NCBI RefSeq assembly: GCF_011742925.1
Contig: NZ_WAEL01000002.1
Span: forward strand, 620,001 to 684,000
From: Fibrivirga algicola
GTDB taxonomy: Bacteria; Bacteroidota; Bacteroidia; Cytophagales; Spirosomataceae
Direction: 5' to 3'
DNA length: 64,000 nt
Position numbers and translations under genes: made by a program. Positions 45,254 through 54,076 of the stretch are shown here, piece after piece. Each line of letters begins with the position of its first letter. The first letter of the stretch is position 1. The notes beneath the pieces were generated by a model. It made no database searches and was not told the DNA's origin. It saw only the letters and a list, made by a program, of their open reading frames with translations.

Positions 45254-46126
45254 ATGGTGCATACGCTTCAAAATCAGTCACTCCGAGTCAGTATCCGCGA
45301 TCAGGGAGCTGAACTTACATCGCTTTTTAATCGGCAAACGGATACCGAACATCTCTGGCAAGCCGACCCCGCCGTGTGGCCCTGGCACGCGCCCAACCTG
45401 TTTCCGGTGGTGGGCGGACAGGCCAACGACCAAATCATAGTTGACGGACAGACGTACCCAATGAAGCGCCACGGCTTTGCCCGGACGTCTGAATTTACTT
45501 GTACTGAGTCTAGCCCGACGTCGGCATCGTTTGAACTCCGCGCTACAGAAGCCACAAAAGCGGTGTACCCGTACGACTTCGTATTTACGATTTCGTATAC
45601 CCTCACCGGGCCGGAACTGGCCATCACGTACCGGGTTGCCAACGAGGGGGACGAACCCCTGTTCATGTCAGTGGGGGCGCACCCGGCGTTCAACGTACCT
45701 TTTGCTGACGGAGAGACGTATACGGATTACTACCTCGAATTCGACCACGACGAGGCCCTGGAATCGAGCCTGCTTGGTGCCGACGGGTTACTGACCGGCG
45801 AGACCAGTCACATCGGCCTGACGAATCGCCAGTTGACCCTGACGCCCGACCTGTTTGCAAACGACGCTCTGGTATTGTTAAGCCTTAAGTCGCGTCAAGT
45901 GACCTTGAAGAGCCGTAAAAATGGACACGCCATCGGCCTCGACTTCGCCGACTTTCCATTCCTGGGTTTGTGGGCCAAACCTGGCGCCCCGTTTGTGTGC
46001 ATCGAACCTTGGCTGGGCGTGGCCGATACGTCATCGGCACCCCGCTCGTTCGACACCAAACAGGGCATCCAGCATGTACCTGCTAACGAAACGTTTACGG
46101 CGCAGTATTCAATTACGGTTGGCTGA
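45254..46126 (+). CDS. aldose 1-epimerase family protein (LacX-like)
   Basis: 290 residues. Galactose-mutarotase fold with GAELTSLFN, GFARTSEF (catalytic region His/Arg) and SVGAHPAFNVPF, the catalytic His-Pro-Ala-Phe signature of YihR/LacX-type epimerases, then FPFLGLWAKPGAPFVCIEPW. It interconverts sugar anomers; the substrate is not predictable. It is monocistronic. Confidence 0.9.
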   Translation: MVHTLQNQSLRVSIRDQGAELTSLFNRQTDTEHLWQADPAVWPWHAPNLFPVVGGQANDQIIVDGQTYPMKRHGFARTSEFTCTESSPTSASFELRATEATKAVYPYDFVFTISYTLTGPELAITYRVANEGDEPLFMSVGAHPAFNVPFADGETYTDYYLEFDHDEALESSLLGADGLLTGETSHIGLTNRQLTLTPDLFANDALVLLSLKSRQVTLKSRKNGHAIGLDFADFPFLGLWAKPGAPFVCIEPWLGVADTSSAPRSFDTKQGIQHVPANETFTAQYSITVG

Positions 46127-46142
46127 GGTAAAGCGATAAAAA

Positions 46143-46251
46143 AAGGGAGCTATAACAACGGAGTTACGCATGGGTACCACAGAGTTATACAAAGCCTCTT
46201 CTTCGCTACGCTGAGCACAAGTCTCTGCGTAACGCCGTGTTATACTCCCTT
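46143..46251. repeat. imperfect inverted repeat overlapping the end of an ABC ATPase gene
   Basis: 46143-46170 and 46226-46251 are inverted copies with two 1-nt gaps and one mismatch. The right arm extends 12 nt into the coding end of the GldA-like gene. The words (ACGGAGTTACGC, CACAGAGTTATA) recall the repeat at 30263. Confidence 0.65.
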
Positions 46252-47160
46252 CGTCAACTCCTTAAACACCCCTTCCAGCGAGGTTTCCTGCTGGCGGAGG
46301 CCGACGAGCGTCAGGCCCTGATCGGCGGCGAGGCGGAAAATAGCGGCCCGCAAATCAGTGTCGGGGGTAGCAGTGAGGCGATATTGGCCGGACCCAACCT
46401 GAGCGACCGACAACACACCGGGCAACGTACCCAGCACCGTTGAATCGGGCAAGTCGTTTTCAAACTCGGCCAGGTACGTTGCCTGTTGCGCCGATTGTCC
46501 ACGAAGTTGCGACAACGGGCTATCGGCAACGATTTTCCCTTTGTTGATGATGATAACCCGGTCACAGAGGGCTTCTACCTCCTGCATGATGTGGGTTGAA
46601 AACAGCACCGTTTTATCACGCCCCACGGTTTTAATCACCTGCCGAATGTCAGCGAGCTGATTGGGATCAAGCCCGGTCGTAGGCTCATCGAGGATCAGTA
46701 CGGGCGGGTTGTGCAGGAATGCCTGCGCCAGCCCCACGCGTTGCCGGTAGCCTTTCGAGAGTTGCCCAATGCGTTTTCCCTGTTCATTCGTCAGTCCCAC
46801 CTGCTCAATCACGTCGGCAATTCGGGTTTTCAGGGAGGATCCGCTCATGCCGTGCAGTTCACCGGCGAAACGGAGGTATTCTTTCACGTACAGATCCAGG
46901 TAGAGCGGGTTATGCTCGGGCAGGTAGCCAACACTACGGCGCACCGCCATCGGGTCGGTTTGCACATCATGGCCGCTAACCAGCACCGTTCCCTCACTAG
47001 GAGCGAGGTAACCCGTCGCAATTTTCATGGTCGTTGACTTACCTGCTCCGTTGGGGCCCAGAAAACCGACAATTTCGCCGGGCGATACCTGAAAACTGAC
47101 GGAATCTACGGCCCGTTGCTGGCCATATTGCTTAGAAAGATTGGTGATCTGGATAGACAT
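46240..47160 (-). CDS. ABC transporter ATP-binding protein, GldA-like
   Basis: 306 residues. Walker A GPNGAGKST, signature LSKGYRQRVG, Walker B VLILDEPTTGLDP, switch His in STHIMQE. The whole length, including GYLPEHNPLYLDLYVKEYL and a C-terminal domain of about 90 residues, follows the gliding-motility GldA pattern of Bacteroidota. In gliding species GldA partners GldF/GldG, but no such genes are nearby, so a motility role is not supported by context. It could equally be a general ABC-2 exporter ATPase. Confidence 0.82.
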   Translation of the reverse strand: MSIQITNLSKQYGQQRAVDSVSFQVSPGEIVGFLGPNGAGKSTTMKIATGYLAPSEGTVLVSGHDVQTDPMAVRRSVGYLPEHNPLYLDLYVKEYLRFAGELHGMSGSSLKTRIADVIEQVGLTNEQGKRIGQLSKGYRQRVGLAQAFLHNPPVLILDEPTTGLDPNQLADIRQVIKTVGRDKTVLFSTHIMQEVEALCDRVIIINKGKIVADSPLSQLRGQSAQQATYLAEFENDLPDSTVLGTLPGVLSVAQVGSGQYRLTATPDTDLRAAIFRLAADQGLTLVGLRQQETSLEGVFKELTKGV

Positions 47161-47222
47161 GTGGCAAAAAAGGGCAAACTCTGCCTATTTTTAACGAATC
47201 ATCAAGGCAAAATTGTAAAAAG

Positions 47223-47364
47223 AGTCTGGCGAATTGCGGAGTACCGAGTCTGGATAGTCACCTTACCATTTGACTAAATCGATTATACAGACTTGGCACT
47301 CCGCACTTCTTCAGACTTCTAACTAACGACTATCCAGACCCGCCACTCAGCACTTCTTCAGACT
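47223..47364. repeat. intergenic repeat: one inverted and two direct copies of a ~36-bp unit
   Basis: 47223-47259 is the imperfect reverse complement of 47328-47364 (about 29 of 36). A further direct, shorter copy lies at about 47288-47320 (CAGACTTGGCACTCCGCAC type). It fills the gap between the divergent GldA-like and permease genes. Confidence 0.65.
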
Positions 47365-47371
47365 ACTTTTT

Positions 47372-49036
47372 ATGAGCGACTCTATTTTCCGCAAAAAGAC
47401 CGTAACCCAGATTTTGAGTGATGCCGCCGGGAGCGAATCCAGCAAGATGGTAAAAACGCTGGGGGTTCGTGACCTCACCTCGTTTGGCATCGCGGCCATC
47501 ATTGGTGCCGGTATTTTTAGTACCATTGGCCTGGCCAGTTACAATGGTGGCCCGGCCGTGTCGCTGCTCTTTGTGTTTACAGCCATTGCCTGCGTATTCA
47601 CGGCGCTTAGCTACGCACAATTTGCCAGCACGGTGCCCGTCAGCGGCAGTGCCTACACCTATGCCTACGTGGCTTTCGGCGAAATCTTTGCCTGGGTCAT
47701 TGGCTGGGCGCTCATCCTCGAATATGCCGTCAGCAACATGGTCGTGGCTATTTCGTGGTCCGAATACTTTACCTCAATGCTCAGTGGCTTCGGCATCACG
47801 TTTCCCAAATACTTCGCCACCGACTACGGATCGGCCCATCGCGCCTTCGAACTGGTAGAACAAACGAAACTCGCCGGCACATCGCTCGACACGCTTCCCG
47901 AAAATACCCGCGTGCTGGCTCAGGCCTGGACCGATGCGCCAATGCTGGGCGATTTCCACGTAATTGCCAACCTACCTGCCGGTACCATTACGGTCCTAAT
48001 TACGGCACTTGTATATATTGGCATTAAAGAATCGCGAGCAGCCAGCAATATTCTGGTGGTTCTAAAACTGGCGGTGATTGCGCTGGTGATTGGTGTGGGC
48101 GCGTTCTACGTAAAGCCAGCCAACTGGTCACCGTTTGCGCCGAACGGCGTAGCAGGTGTGTTGAGCGGCGTAGCCTCGGTGTTCTTCGCCTTCATCGGCT
48201 TTGACTCTATTTCGACCACGGCTGAAGAATGCAAAAACCCACAACGCGACCTGCCACGCGCCATGCTCTACTGCCTCGCGATCTGTACAGTACTCTACGT
48301 GCTGATTACGCTGGTGCTGACGGGCATGGTGAACTATAAGGAACTGGGCGTGAGCGATCCGCTGGCGTATGTGTTCCAGAAAGTCAATCTCGACTTTGTT
48401 GCGGGCGTTATTTCGGTGAGCGCTGTGGTCGCCATTACCAGCGCGCTGCTTGTGTACCAGTTGGGTCAACCCCGAATCTGGATGACAATGAGCCGCGACG
48501 GCCTGCTGTGGAAACGCTTCGCCACGATTCACCCCAAATACAAGACCCCTTCGTTTGCGACCATCGTTACAGGTTTCCTGGTGGCGGTTCCGTCGCTGTT
48601 CATGGACCTTAAATTCTTTGTCGATCTCACCAGCGTAGGTACGTTCTTCGCGTTCATCATGGTCTGCGGCGGTATTTTGTTCCTCGACGCCAAAGGCCTC
48701 ACGGCGCAGTCGAAGTTCAAAGTGCCGTACATCAATGGCAAATACCTTATTGGCGGGGTACTCCTGCTTGTGATGGGGTATGCGCTGACAACCGGCGATC
48801 TGATTCAGACGCTGGAGAGCAAGCCCTTACTCATTGTTTTCTGGGGCGTTTGGGCTGTTCTGGCCGTTCAGGGTTTCCGATACAACTTCTCGTTACTGCC
48901 CGTCATCGGCGTACTAACGAACCTCTACCTGATGACCGAACTGGGTGCCAGCAACTGGCAAATCTTCGGCATCTGGCTCGTCATTGGCTTAGCCATTTAC
49001 TTCACGTACGGCTTTAGAAAGAGCAAACTGGCGTAG
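47372..49036 (+). CDS. APC-family amino-acid permease
   Basis: 554 residues, about 12-14 membrane helices. The N-terminal GIAAIIGAGIFSTIGLASY is the helix 1 break of the APC superfamily; FIGFDSISTTAEECKNPQRD is the cationic amino-acid transporter (CAT/YfnA) signature in helix 8. It probably imports amino acids with H+. It has a short gap to the upstream repeat and an inverted-repeat element after it. Confidence 0.92.
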   Translation: MSDSIFRKKTVTQILSDAAGSESSKMVKTLGVRDLTSFGIAAIIGAGIFSTIGLASYNGGPAVSLLFVFTAIACVFTALSYAQFASTVPVSGSAYTYAYVAFGEIFAWVIGWALILEYAVSNMVVAISWSEYFTSMLSGFGITFPKYFATDYGSAHRAFELVEQTKLAGTSLDTLPENTRVLAQAWTDAPMLGDFHVIANLPAGTITVLITALVYIGIKESRAASNILVVLKLAVIALVIGVGAFYVKPANWSPFAPNGVAGVLSGVASVFFAFIGFDSISTTAEECKNPQRDLPRAMLYCLAICTVLYVLITLVLTGMVNYKELGVSDPLAYVFQKVNLDFVAGVISVSAVVAITSALLVYQLGQPRIWMTMSRDGLLWKRFATIHPKYKTPSFATIVTGFLVAVPSLFMDLKFFVDLTSVGTFFAFIMVCGGILFLDAKGLTAQSKFKVPYINGKYLIGGVLLLVMGYALTTGDLIQTLESKPLLIVFWGVWAVLAVQGFRYNFSLLPVIGVLTNLYLMTELGASNWQIFGIWLVIGLAIYFTYGFRKSKLA

Positions 49037-49037
49037 G

Positions 49038-49180
49038 TCCCTCACCCCCACCCCCTCTCCCACGTTGGGAGAGGGGAGCCACTTCGGCGTAGCTCTGCCA
49101 GTTAGCAAAGCTGCTGTAGAGTAACTCCCCTCTCCTGTAGGGGGCGGTCCGCCGTTGCGGGAGGGGTCGGGGGTGAGGGA
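49038..49180. repeat. dispersed palindromic repeat, copy 1 (about 143 bp)
   Basis: Outer arms 49038-49057 and 49161-49180 are inverted (18 of 20). The first arm also holds an internal hairpin (CCCCTCTCCCACGTTGGGAG). The core is homologous, in reverse orientation, to 58752-58898. Its words (CCCTCACCCC, CTCTCCC, CGGTCCGCCG) are found in widespread bacterial REP-like sequences. Confidence 0.85.
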
Positions 49181-49185
49181 AAGTT

Positions 49186-50355
49186 CTACCGAATCCTCCA
49201 GTTTACGCCTAGCTGGTAACTGTGGAAAGTATCGCTGTAGGGGGAGGTCGAGAGTTGAATCAGGTCGCGCTGGTAACGGAGGTCGAGCGATAGACTTTTG
49301 CTAAACTGGTAATCAGCGCCCAGCATCAGCCCGCTGTTGGTGCGCGGATCGATTTCGAGGCTGGGACGAGTATCTGATGTAGATGTTCCTTCCAGCATAA
49401 AAGCTAGGTAAGGGCCAGCATACAGATGCAGGCGTTCGGCGGCTTCGTGGCGGAACAGGAGCGGTACCTCCAGGTACGTTACATCGACTTGCACGGTACT
49501 TCCACTACGCGTACTGGTTTTGTAGCCATCGTTCCGGTAACCGCGCTGGGCGTAATTGACTTCGCCTCGCATGGCCCAGGTGAGCGATAGTGGATACTCG
49601 GCCCATAATCCGGCTACGAATTTGGTTACGTTGCGCGATGATGCGCTTGAACTGCCGTTTTCCCCTACCCGACTGGCCGCCACGCGCACACCCCAGGTCA
49701 GCGGTTCGCTAAACCCAGCGCTTACTCCTAATGAATCGCGGGAGATATTGAACCGGTATGACGTGCGTACACCCAGCGTAGTCGTGGTCTTTTCGTTGGC
49801 GGGCAGATACGCCACGGCATTGACACCCACCGCCCAGCGCGACGATAGTCGAAAATCGTAGCCCGCCGCCAGCATCGGCATTATGCGGCTTTGATCGGTA
49901 TAGGTTGGCAGCGCATCGTAATAATTATCTGGTCCCGGCTGTTCACGGAAAATACTGTCGATGTTCACTTCGCGCCGCCGTTGCAACGATAGTCCAGCCT
50001 GAACTTTCAGCTGGTGCCGCTTCATAAAAATGGGCAACCAAACGGCCGACAGATCGGTCATGCGTTCCTGACGGTTGTAGTAATCCAGAATGGCGTCTGG
50101 GCTGAGTTGTCCATACCTGTTTTGTAGCGCGCTGAACGGGTCATTGTTAGCAGAGCTGCCCCAGCCAATACCCAACGCAACGCCTAAGCGGGGCCGAATA
50201 TAAGCTGTCAACTGCTGACGTACCTGCCAGCCTTTCCGATAAGGGGCCGGTAATCGGAGACTCGACACGCCCGTTTCAGCTTCAAAGCGAAAAGAAGATT
50301 GCGCAATGGCTGAGTACGTTGCCAGGCAAATGAGGAGAAGAAAGAGAGGTTTCAT
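49186..50355 (-). CDS. outer-membrane beta-barrel protein (porin-like)
   Basis: 389 residues from the ATG at 50355 (signal peptide MKPLFLLLICLATYSAIAQ). The mature part alternates 8-12-residue strands ending in aromatics (LSLDLRYQRDLIQLSTS, SYQLGVNWRIR) and ends with an Arg/Ile-rich strand, as Bacteroidota PorT/OmpA-like barrels do. It is the last gene of the leftward sigma-factor operon, 77 nt after the preceding barrel gene. Specific function unknown. Confidence 0.8.
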   Translation of the reverse strand: MKPLFLLLICLATYSAIAQSSFRFEAETGVSSLRLPAPYRKGWQVRQQLTAYIRPRLGVALGIGWGSSANNDPFSALQNRYGQLSPDAILDYYNRQERMTDLSAVWLPIFMKRHQLKVQAGLSLQRRREVNIDSIFREQPGPDNYYDALPTYTDQSRIMPMLAAGYDFRLSSRWAVGVNAVAYLPANEKTTTTLGVRTSYRFNISRDSLGVSAGFSEPLTWGVRVAASRVGENGSSSASSRNVTKFVAGLWAEYPLSLTWAMRGEVNYAQRGYRNDGYKTSTRSGSTVQVDVTYLEVPLLFRHEAAERLHLYAGPYLAFMLEGTSTSDTRPSLEIDPRTNSGLMLGADYQFSKSLSLDLRYQRDLIQLSTSPYSDTFHSYQLGVNWRIR

Positions 50356-50432
50356 AAAGTGGTATGTTAATCGAAACTGCGAAAGCCGTGTAGCACCGAA
50401 GCACCAGCCTGGGGAGTAAGGAACAGCCCTCT

Positions 50433-51758
50433 TTAAAACCGATACCCGGCTTGTAAACCGAATGAACCAAAATCGGGAGTGGCGCGTAGCCATGGGCCAA
50501 TGGCCAGCCGGTCGGTGGGCAGGAACTGGTAATCGAGGCTGGCCATTGGTGCGGCTTCAAACCCGTTCTGGCGCGAACTGGCCGTTAAGTTCACTGGTCT
50601 GATTACCATTGTTTGTCCATTGACCGTTACGGTGCGGTAACTACCGCCACTACTTACTCCCCCGCCAACGTAACTCAGTTGGGCACCAACCGTTAATCCA
50701 ATGCGATGCTGGCGGCTATAGACGGGGAGTACCCGAACACCAGCCAACAGGGAAACCGTATTGGTTGCTGAGAAACCACCGGTTTGAAATGCCGAAGAAG
50801 GCACGGGTTCAAAGCCACTCAGGCCGCGCATATAGGTAAGGCCAACCGTCCAGCCGAGGCGGGGTCGCACATACCGAGTATACCGATTTTCATAGATGAA
50901 CTCACTACCTATGTCTTCGAGCAGTATACCCACGCCCACACTAAACTCGTTGCGGATAAAGGGAATATCGCGCTGGATGCGGGCGTAGGCTTTGTTTTTG
51001 CGGGGGGCCAGCAAATGGCTTTTTAGGGGGAACAGTTTGTAGCCCACGCCTAGCGACCAGAAAGCGTACCGTTGCTGAATGGCGTAGGTACGTCCCAGGT
51101 ACGTTGCTCCATCGATTACAGTCGAGAGGCCGGGATTGTAGGTTAGGTCCAGCGTCAGGCCACCTATGTCGGCACCGATGCCGACCTGCGCTTCGAGTAG
51201 ATTCTTCTTCAAAGCTTTTCCAGCTGTTTCGTTGAGGCGGTAGTAGTCCGCTTCATATTGTAACCGCTCACGCGATGACGGATTTTGCTCCGCTTGTGCC
51301 AACGCATCTAACCGGGTAATGTCGGCGGTGTAGTCGCGGTTAGTCCAGTTATTGGCCACACCAACCAGCCCCGCGCTGAGCCGAAGCCAGGGCAGCGGTT
51401 TGTACCCCATGATCAACCGGGCATCATACCGGCGGGAACTGCTATACGACGGTCCCGACCCGGACCGGGTATTTACGCTAACATTGGCGGCGTAGCTTTT
51501 CCCCTGAATGGCATCCAGTTCAGCGTACCAACGTGGGCGGTCATACCGGGCGAAAACACCTAGTCCGCTGATCGTAGCATCGCCATCGGCTACGGTGCTG
51601 ATGGAGCCGATAGGCAGTACGGCTTCGTCGCCGACGGTCAGCACGCGGCTCAGACCGAGGTAGGCTTTGGGGCCGAACGACCATTCCTGAGCCGTCGATG
51701 GGGTAATCAGGAGCAGACATAGTAATCCACTCAGGAGGCAATTTAAACGCGAGTACAT
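50433..51758 (-). CDS. outer-membrane beta-barrel protein
   Basis: 441 residues with a signal peptide (MYSRLNCLLSGLLCLLLITPSTAQ). Strand-turn-strand periodicity continues throughout (WYAELDAIQG, ARLIMGYKPLPWLRLSAGLV) and the last residues (FGSFGLQAGYRF) form a typical BamA-recognised C-terminal strand ending in Phe. It lies 11 nt downstream of the DUF4097-like gene and so is co-transcribed. Function unknown. Confidence 0.8.
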   Translation of the reverse strand: MYSRLNCLLSGLLCLLLITPSTAQEWSFGPKAYLGLSRVLTVGDEAVLPIGSISTVADGDATISGLGVFARYDRPRWYAELDAIQGKSYAANVSVNTRSGSGPSYSSSRRYDARLIMGYKPLPWLRLSAGLVGVANNWTNRDYTADITRLDALAQAEQNPSSRERLQYEADYYRLNETAGKALKKNLLEAQVGIGADIGGLTLDLTYNPGLSTVIDGATYLGRTYAIQQRYAFWSLGVGYKLFPLKSHLLAPRKNKAYARIQRDIPFIRNEFSVGVGILLEDIGSEFIYENRYTRYVRPRLGWTVGLTYMRGLSGFEPVPSSAFQTGGFSATNTVSLLAGVRVLPVYSRQHRIGLTVGAQLSYVGGGVSSGGSYRTVTVNGQTMVIRPVNLTASSRQNGFEAAPMASLDYQFLPTDRLAIGPWLRATPDFGSFGLQAGYRF

Positions 51759-51769
51759 GGTTGTGGTAA

Positions 51770-52672
51770 TTAACGGTTGACGAGGGACTTATCACTCTGA
51801 ATGAGCACATTGGCGTAGCTACTGCGGATGACCAGCTCAATTTTCCGGCCAGGCGGCTCGTACGTAAAGGTCTGCTTGCTGCCAAACTTGCCAAGGTCAT
51901 TCGCTACGCCGTCGGGCACGCGGATGTCGGCGTAAGTGGTGATCACGTCGTAGCGGAAGTCGGTGATACTTCGGGTTTGGATGGTCGCTTCTGCCCGGGC
52001 GGCTTCGAGCGAGAACGCCTTCATCGTCTGCGGATTGGGCTGAACCAGCAGTTTACCGTAGTGACTCGTGAGGCGGCACGTTCCACCCAAGTCACGCAGT
52101 ACTACGTCGGCTTTCTCGGATTTGATCGTCAGCACTGCATCGATGCTGCGCCCTTCTATATCGCCATAGCTGGAGGTGATGGCTAGTTTCCCGGCCATGT
52201 CGTCGAGCGTTAGTTTGCCGAACTCGAACTTCAGCGTTACGTCGCCCGCCAGGCCGTGTAGCCCAACATCACCGAAGGAATTGCCGATGGTCAGCACCGC
52301 TTTCTCAGGTACGTTTACTTCGTAAATGGCTTTCAACTGACTCTGTGCTTTGCCACTCCCCGACGGAATTACGACCCGGTTCGACAGGTCCAGCGCATTG
52401 CCGTTGGCCTGGAGCGTATACTGATGATAGGCCACTTCGCGCTCGGCTACGAACTTGTCGGGATGTTTAGCTACCAGCCGAAGCCGGATCGACACCGTTG
52501 GGCGATTCCAGCCCCGAACGGTAACATCGGCTTTCTGGGCGTTGATTCGGATCGGCTGTCCGGCGGTGTAAGGCAGGTCTTTTTCGACCACCTTCGTCAC
52601 TACCTGGACCGGCGTTTGCGCCCGGACCAGCAGCGGAAGCCACAGCAGGAAAATGAGAAAGAGTCGATTCAT
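51770..52672 (-). CDS. secreted DUF4097-like beta-helix protein
   Basis: 300 residues with a signal peptide (MNRLFLIFLLWLPLLVRAQ). The body shows the repeating short-strand pattern of DUF4097/DUF2807 proteins (RINAQKADVTVRGW, LTIGNSFGDVGLHGL, LAITSSYGDIEGRS, ADVVLRDLGGTCRLTSHYGK). Such proteins often occur with anti-sigma factors in Bacteroidota. It overlaps the putative anti-sigma gene by 4 nt. It probably acts in the periplasm or on the surface. Confidence 0.78.
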   Translation of the reverse strand: MNRLFLIFLLWLPLLVRAQTPVQVVTKVVEKDLPYTAGQPIRINAQKADVTVRGWNRPTVSIRLRLVAKHPDKFVAEREVAYHQYTLQANGNALDLSNRVVIPSGSGKAQSQLKAIYEVNVPEKAVLTIGNSFGDVGLHGLAGDVTLKFEFGKLTLDDMAGKLAITSSYGDIEGRSIDAVLTIKSEKADVVLRDLGGTCRLTSHYGKLLVQPNPQTMKAFSLEAARAEATIQTRSITDFRYDVITTYADIRVPDGVANDLGKFGSKQTFTYEPPGRKIELVIRSSYANVLIQSDKSLVNR

Positions 52673-53331
52673 GATCGCAGGAGCGTTATGAGTTCTTTGG
52701 TTACGTCGGCCCGTTGATTTTCAATTTTCACCTGTGCCTGTACCAGTGTCGGGTCATGGCCAAAGCGCTCACGTTCGGCGGCCAGCCGCTGCTGTTCAAC
52801 AGATAGTTCACCTAGCTGTGCCCGCAGTTCGCGCACTTCGGGCCGCTGACAGGCCAGCGCTGCTTCTTCGCACTGCCGGTTGATGAACTCCTCGGCCCGT
52901 TGGTCTGCCGGGCTATCGGTTGCTGGTTCCGCGTCGGCAGGCGTCCATTCCGTTTGTTGCTCCACCGTGTATTCGATGCGTTCAACAGGCTGACTCGCCG
53001 AGTACCTGAATACCCACGTACCTAGCATTAGCAAACAGGCGGCTGCAACGCCAATCCCCATCCAACGTACCTGACCAAGTCGCTGGCCGAGTCGCCGAAT
53101 TGGCGCTGATTCAACGGCGGGATGCGTTCTAACAGGCGTTTCGTCCGAAATTTGGTCGGCCGCCAAGAGCGCATCGTCGATGCGTGCCCACAGATCTGTT
53201 TCTGGTTCAAAATCGGGCAATTCGTTGATTACCTGCGCCAGCCGCTCGTCCGATTCCAGATCAGCTTCGATGCGGTTCCAAAGACCGGGCCGGGGCTCGT
53301 ATTCGGGGAGGCGGGATAAGAGATCGTTCAT
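52669..53331 (-). CDS. putative anti-sigma factor, single-pass membrane protein
   Basis: 220 residues. The N-terminus has a duplicated motif (PEYEPRPGLWNRIEADL and PDFEPETDLWARIDDAL), a transmembrane helix at about 92-109, and a periplasmic tail with coiled-coil character (ELRAQLGELSVEQQRLAAER). It overlaps the ECF sigma gene by 4 nt (ATGA) and follows it, the usual sigma/anti-sigma arrangement. It is not FecR-like. Function inferred from context. Confidence 0.75.
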   Translation of the reverse strand: MNDLLSRLPEYEPRPGLWNRIEADLESDERLAQVINELPDFEPETDLWARIDDALLAADQISDETPVRTHPAVESAPIRRLGQRLGQVRWMGIGVAAACLLMLGTWVFRYSASQPVERIEYTVEQQTEWTPADAEPATDSPADQRAEEFINRQCEEAALACQRPEVRELRAQLGELSVEQQRLAAERERFGHDPTLVQAQVKIENQRADVTKELITLLRS

Positions 53332-53870
53332 GATAGCCGCTGTCTAAGTAATTTCTTCGCGTAGCTAACCTGCGATTTCGACGTACCCTCGGAAACGCCC
53401 AGCATCGTGGCGACTTCGTGGTGCATGTACCCTTCTACTTCCACCAGCAGGAAGATCGTCCGCGCACCATTGGGCAATGACCGGATGGCCGCGTCCAGTT
53501 CCGCGCCCGTCATGGTGTCGGGCAACGCCGCAGGCTGATCGTGCCGGGTTTCGTCGATGGTTTCAAAGCGGCCTTCGAGCTGCTGTTTCCGAATGGCCTG
53601 CCGCACCACAATCGTTTTGATCCAGGCTCCCAGCGTTGACCGGAAGGCGAATTTATCCAGGCTACGAAAGACCTCAACAAAGGCGTCTTGCAATACGTCG
53701 TGCGCATGGTCGGGGTCATTGGTGATCCGATAGGCAGTTGAATACATGGCCCGCTTGTACCGATCATACAACGTCCGTTGCGCCGCCCGCCGATCAACCA
53801 CCAGCTCGCCAAGGCACTGGCCGACCAATTCGCGTTCAGATATGTCAGGTAGAGTGGCCAGGCGAAACAT
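53328..53870 (-). CDS. ECF RNA polymerase sigma factor
   Basis: 180 residues from the ATG at 53870 (MFRLATLPDISERELVGQC). Region 2 includes LYDRYKRAMYSTAYRITND and ADDVLQDAF-like HAHDVLQDAFVEVFRSLDKF; region 4 has LPNGARTIFLLVEVEGYMHHEVATMLGVSEGTSKSQ, the helix-turn-helix. It heads the leftward operon with its putative anti-sigma factor, a DUF4097-like protein and two outer-membrane barrels, which suggests an envelope-stress response. Confidence 0.92.
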   Translation of the reverse strand: MFRLATLPDISERELVGQCLGELVVDRRAAQRTLYDRYKRAMYSTAYRITNDPDHAHDVLQDAFVEVFRSLDKFAFRSTLGAWIKTIVVRQAIRKQQLEGRFETIDETRHDQPAALPDTMTGAELDAAIRSLPNGARTIFLLVEVEGYMHHEVATMLGVSEGTSKSQVSYAKKLLRQRLS

Positions 53871-53960
53871 CGTTTTAGAAGCTACACGACAAAGTGCAGC
53901 CTGACCATCGATTGGTTGGAAAGGGGAGGCAAAAAATTTTATGTTTCGAGTGCTCTGTGC

Positions 53961-54053
53961 GCGGGTTATCCCCAACTCCCTAAAGGGGGCTAACCCGCCG
54001 CGATGTTATGCCGCAGCGCAGTAGCCCCCTTTAGGGAGTTGGGGGTAACCCGC
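53961..54053. repeat. 32-bp inverted repeat, one mismatch
   Basis: 53961-53992 and 54022-54053 are inverted copies with one mismatch in 32 and a 29-nt spacer. It lies between the sigma factor start and the methyltransferase stop. Words such as CCCTAAAGGGGGCTAA are shared with the repeat at 61660. Confidence 0.9.
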
Positions 54054-54076
54054 ACCCTTGAAACCTGAAACTCTTC

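Noticed and set aside
47223-47364. Possible CRISPR-like array
   Set aside because: Only three degenerate units, one inverted, with unequal spacing and no cas genes.
49038-49180. Simple terminator between convergent genes
   Set aside because: Much longer than a terminator, without a clean T-run, and homologous to a second copy at 58752; better treated as a dispersed repeat.
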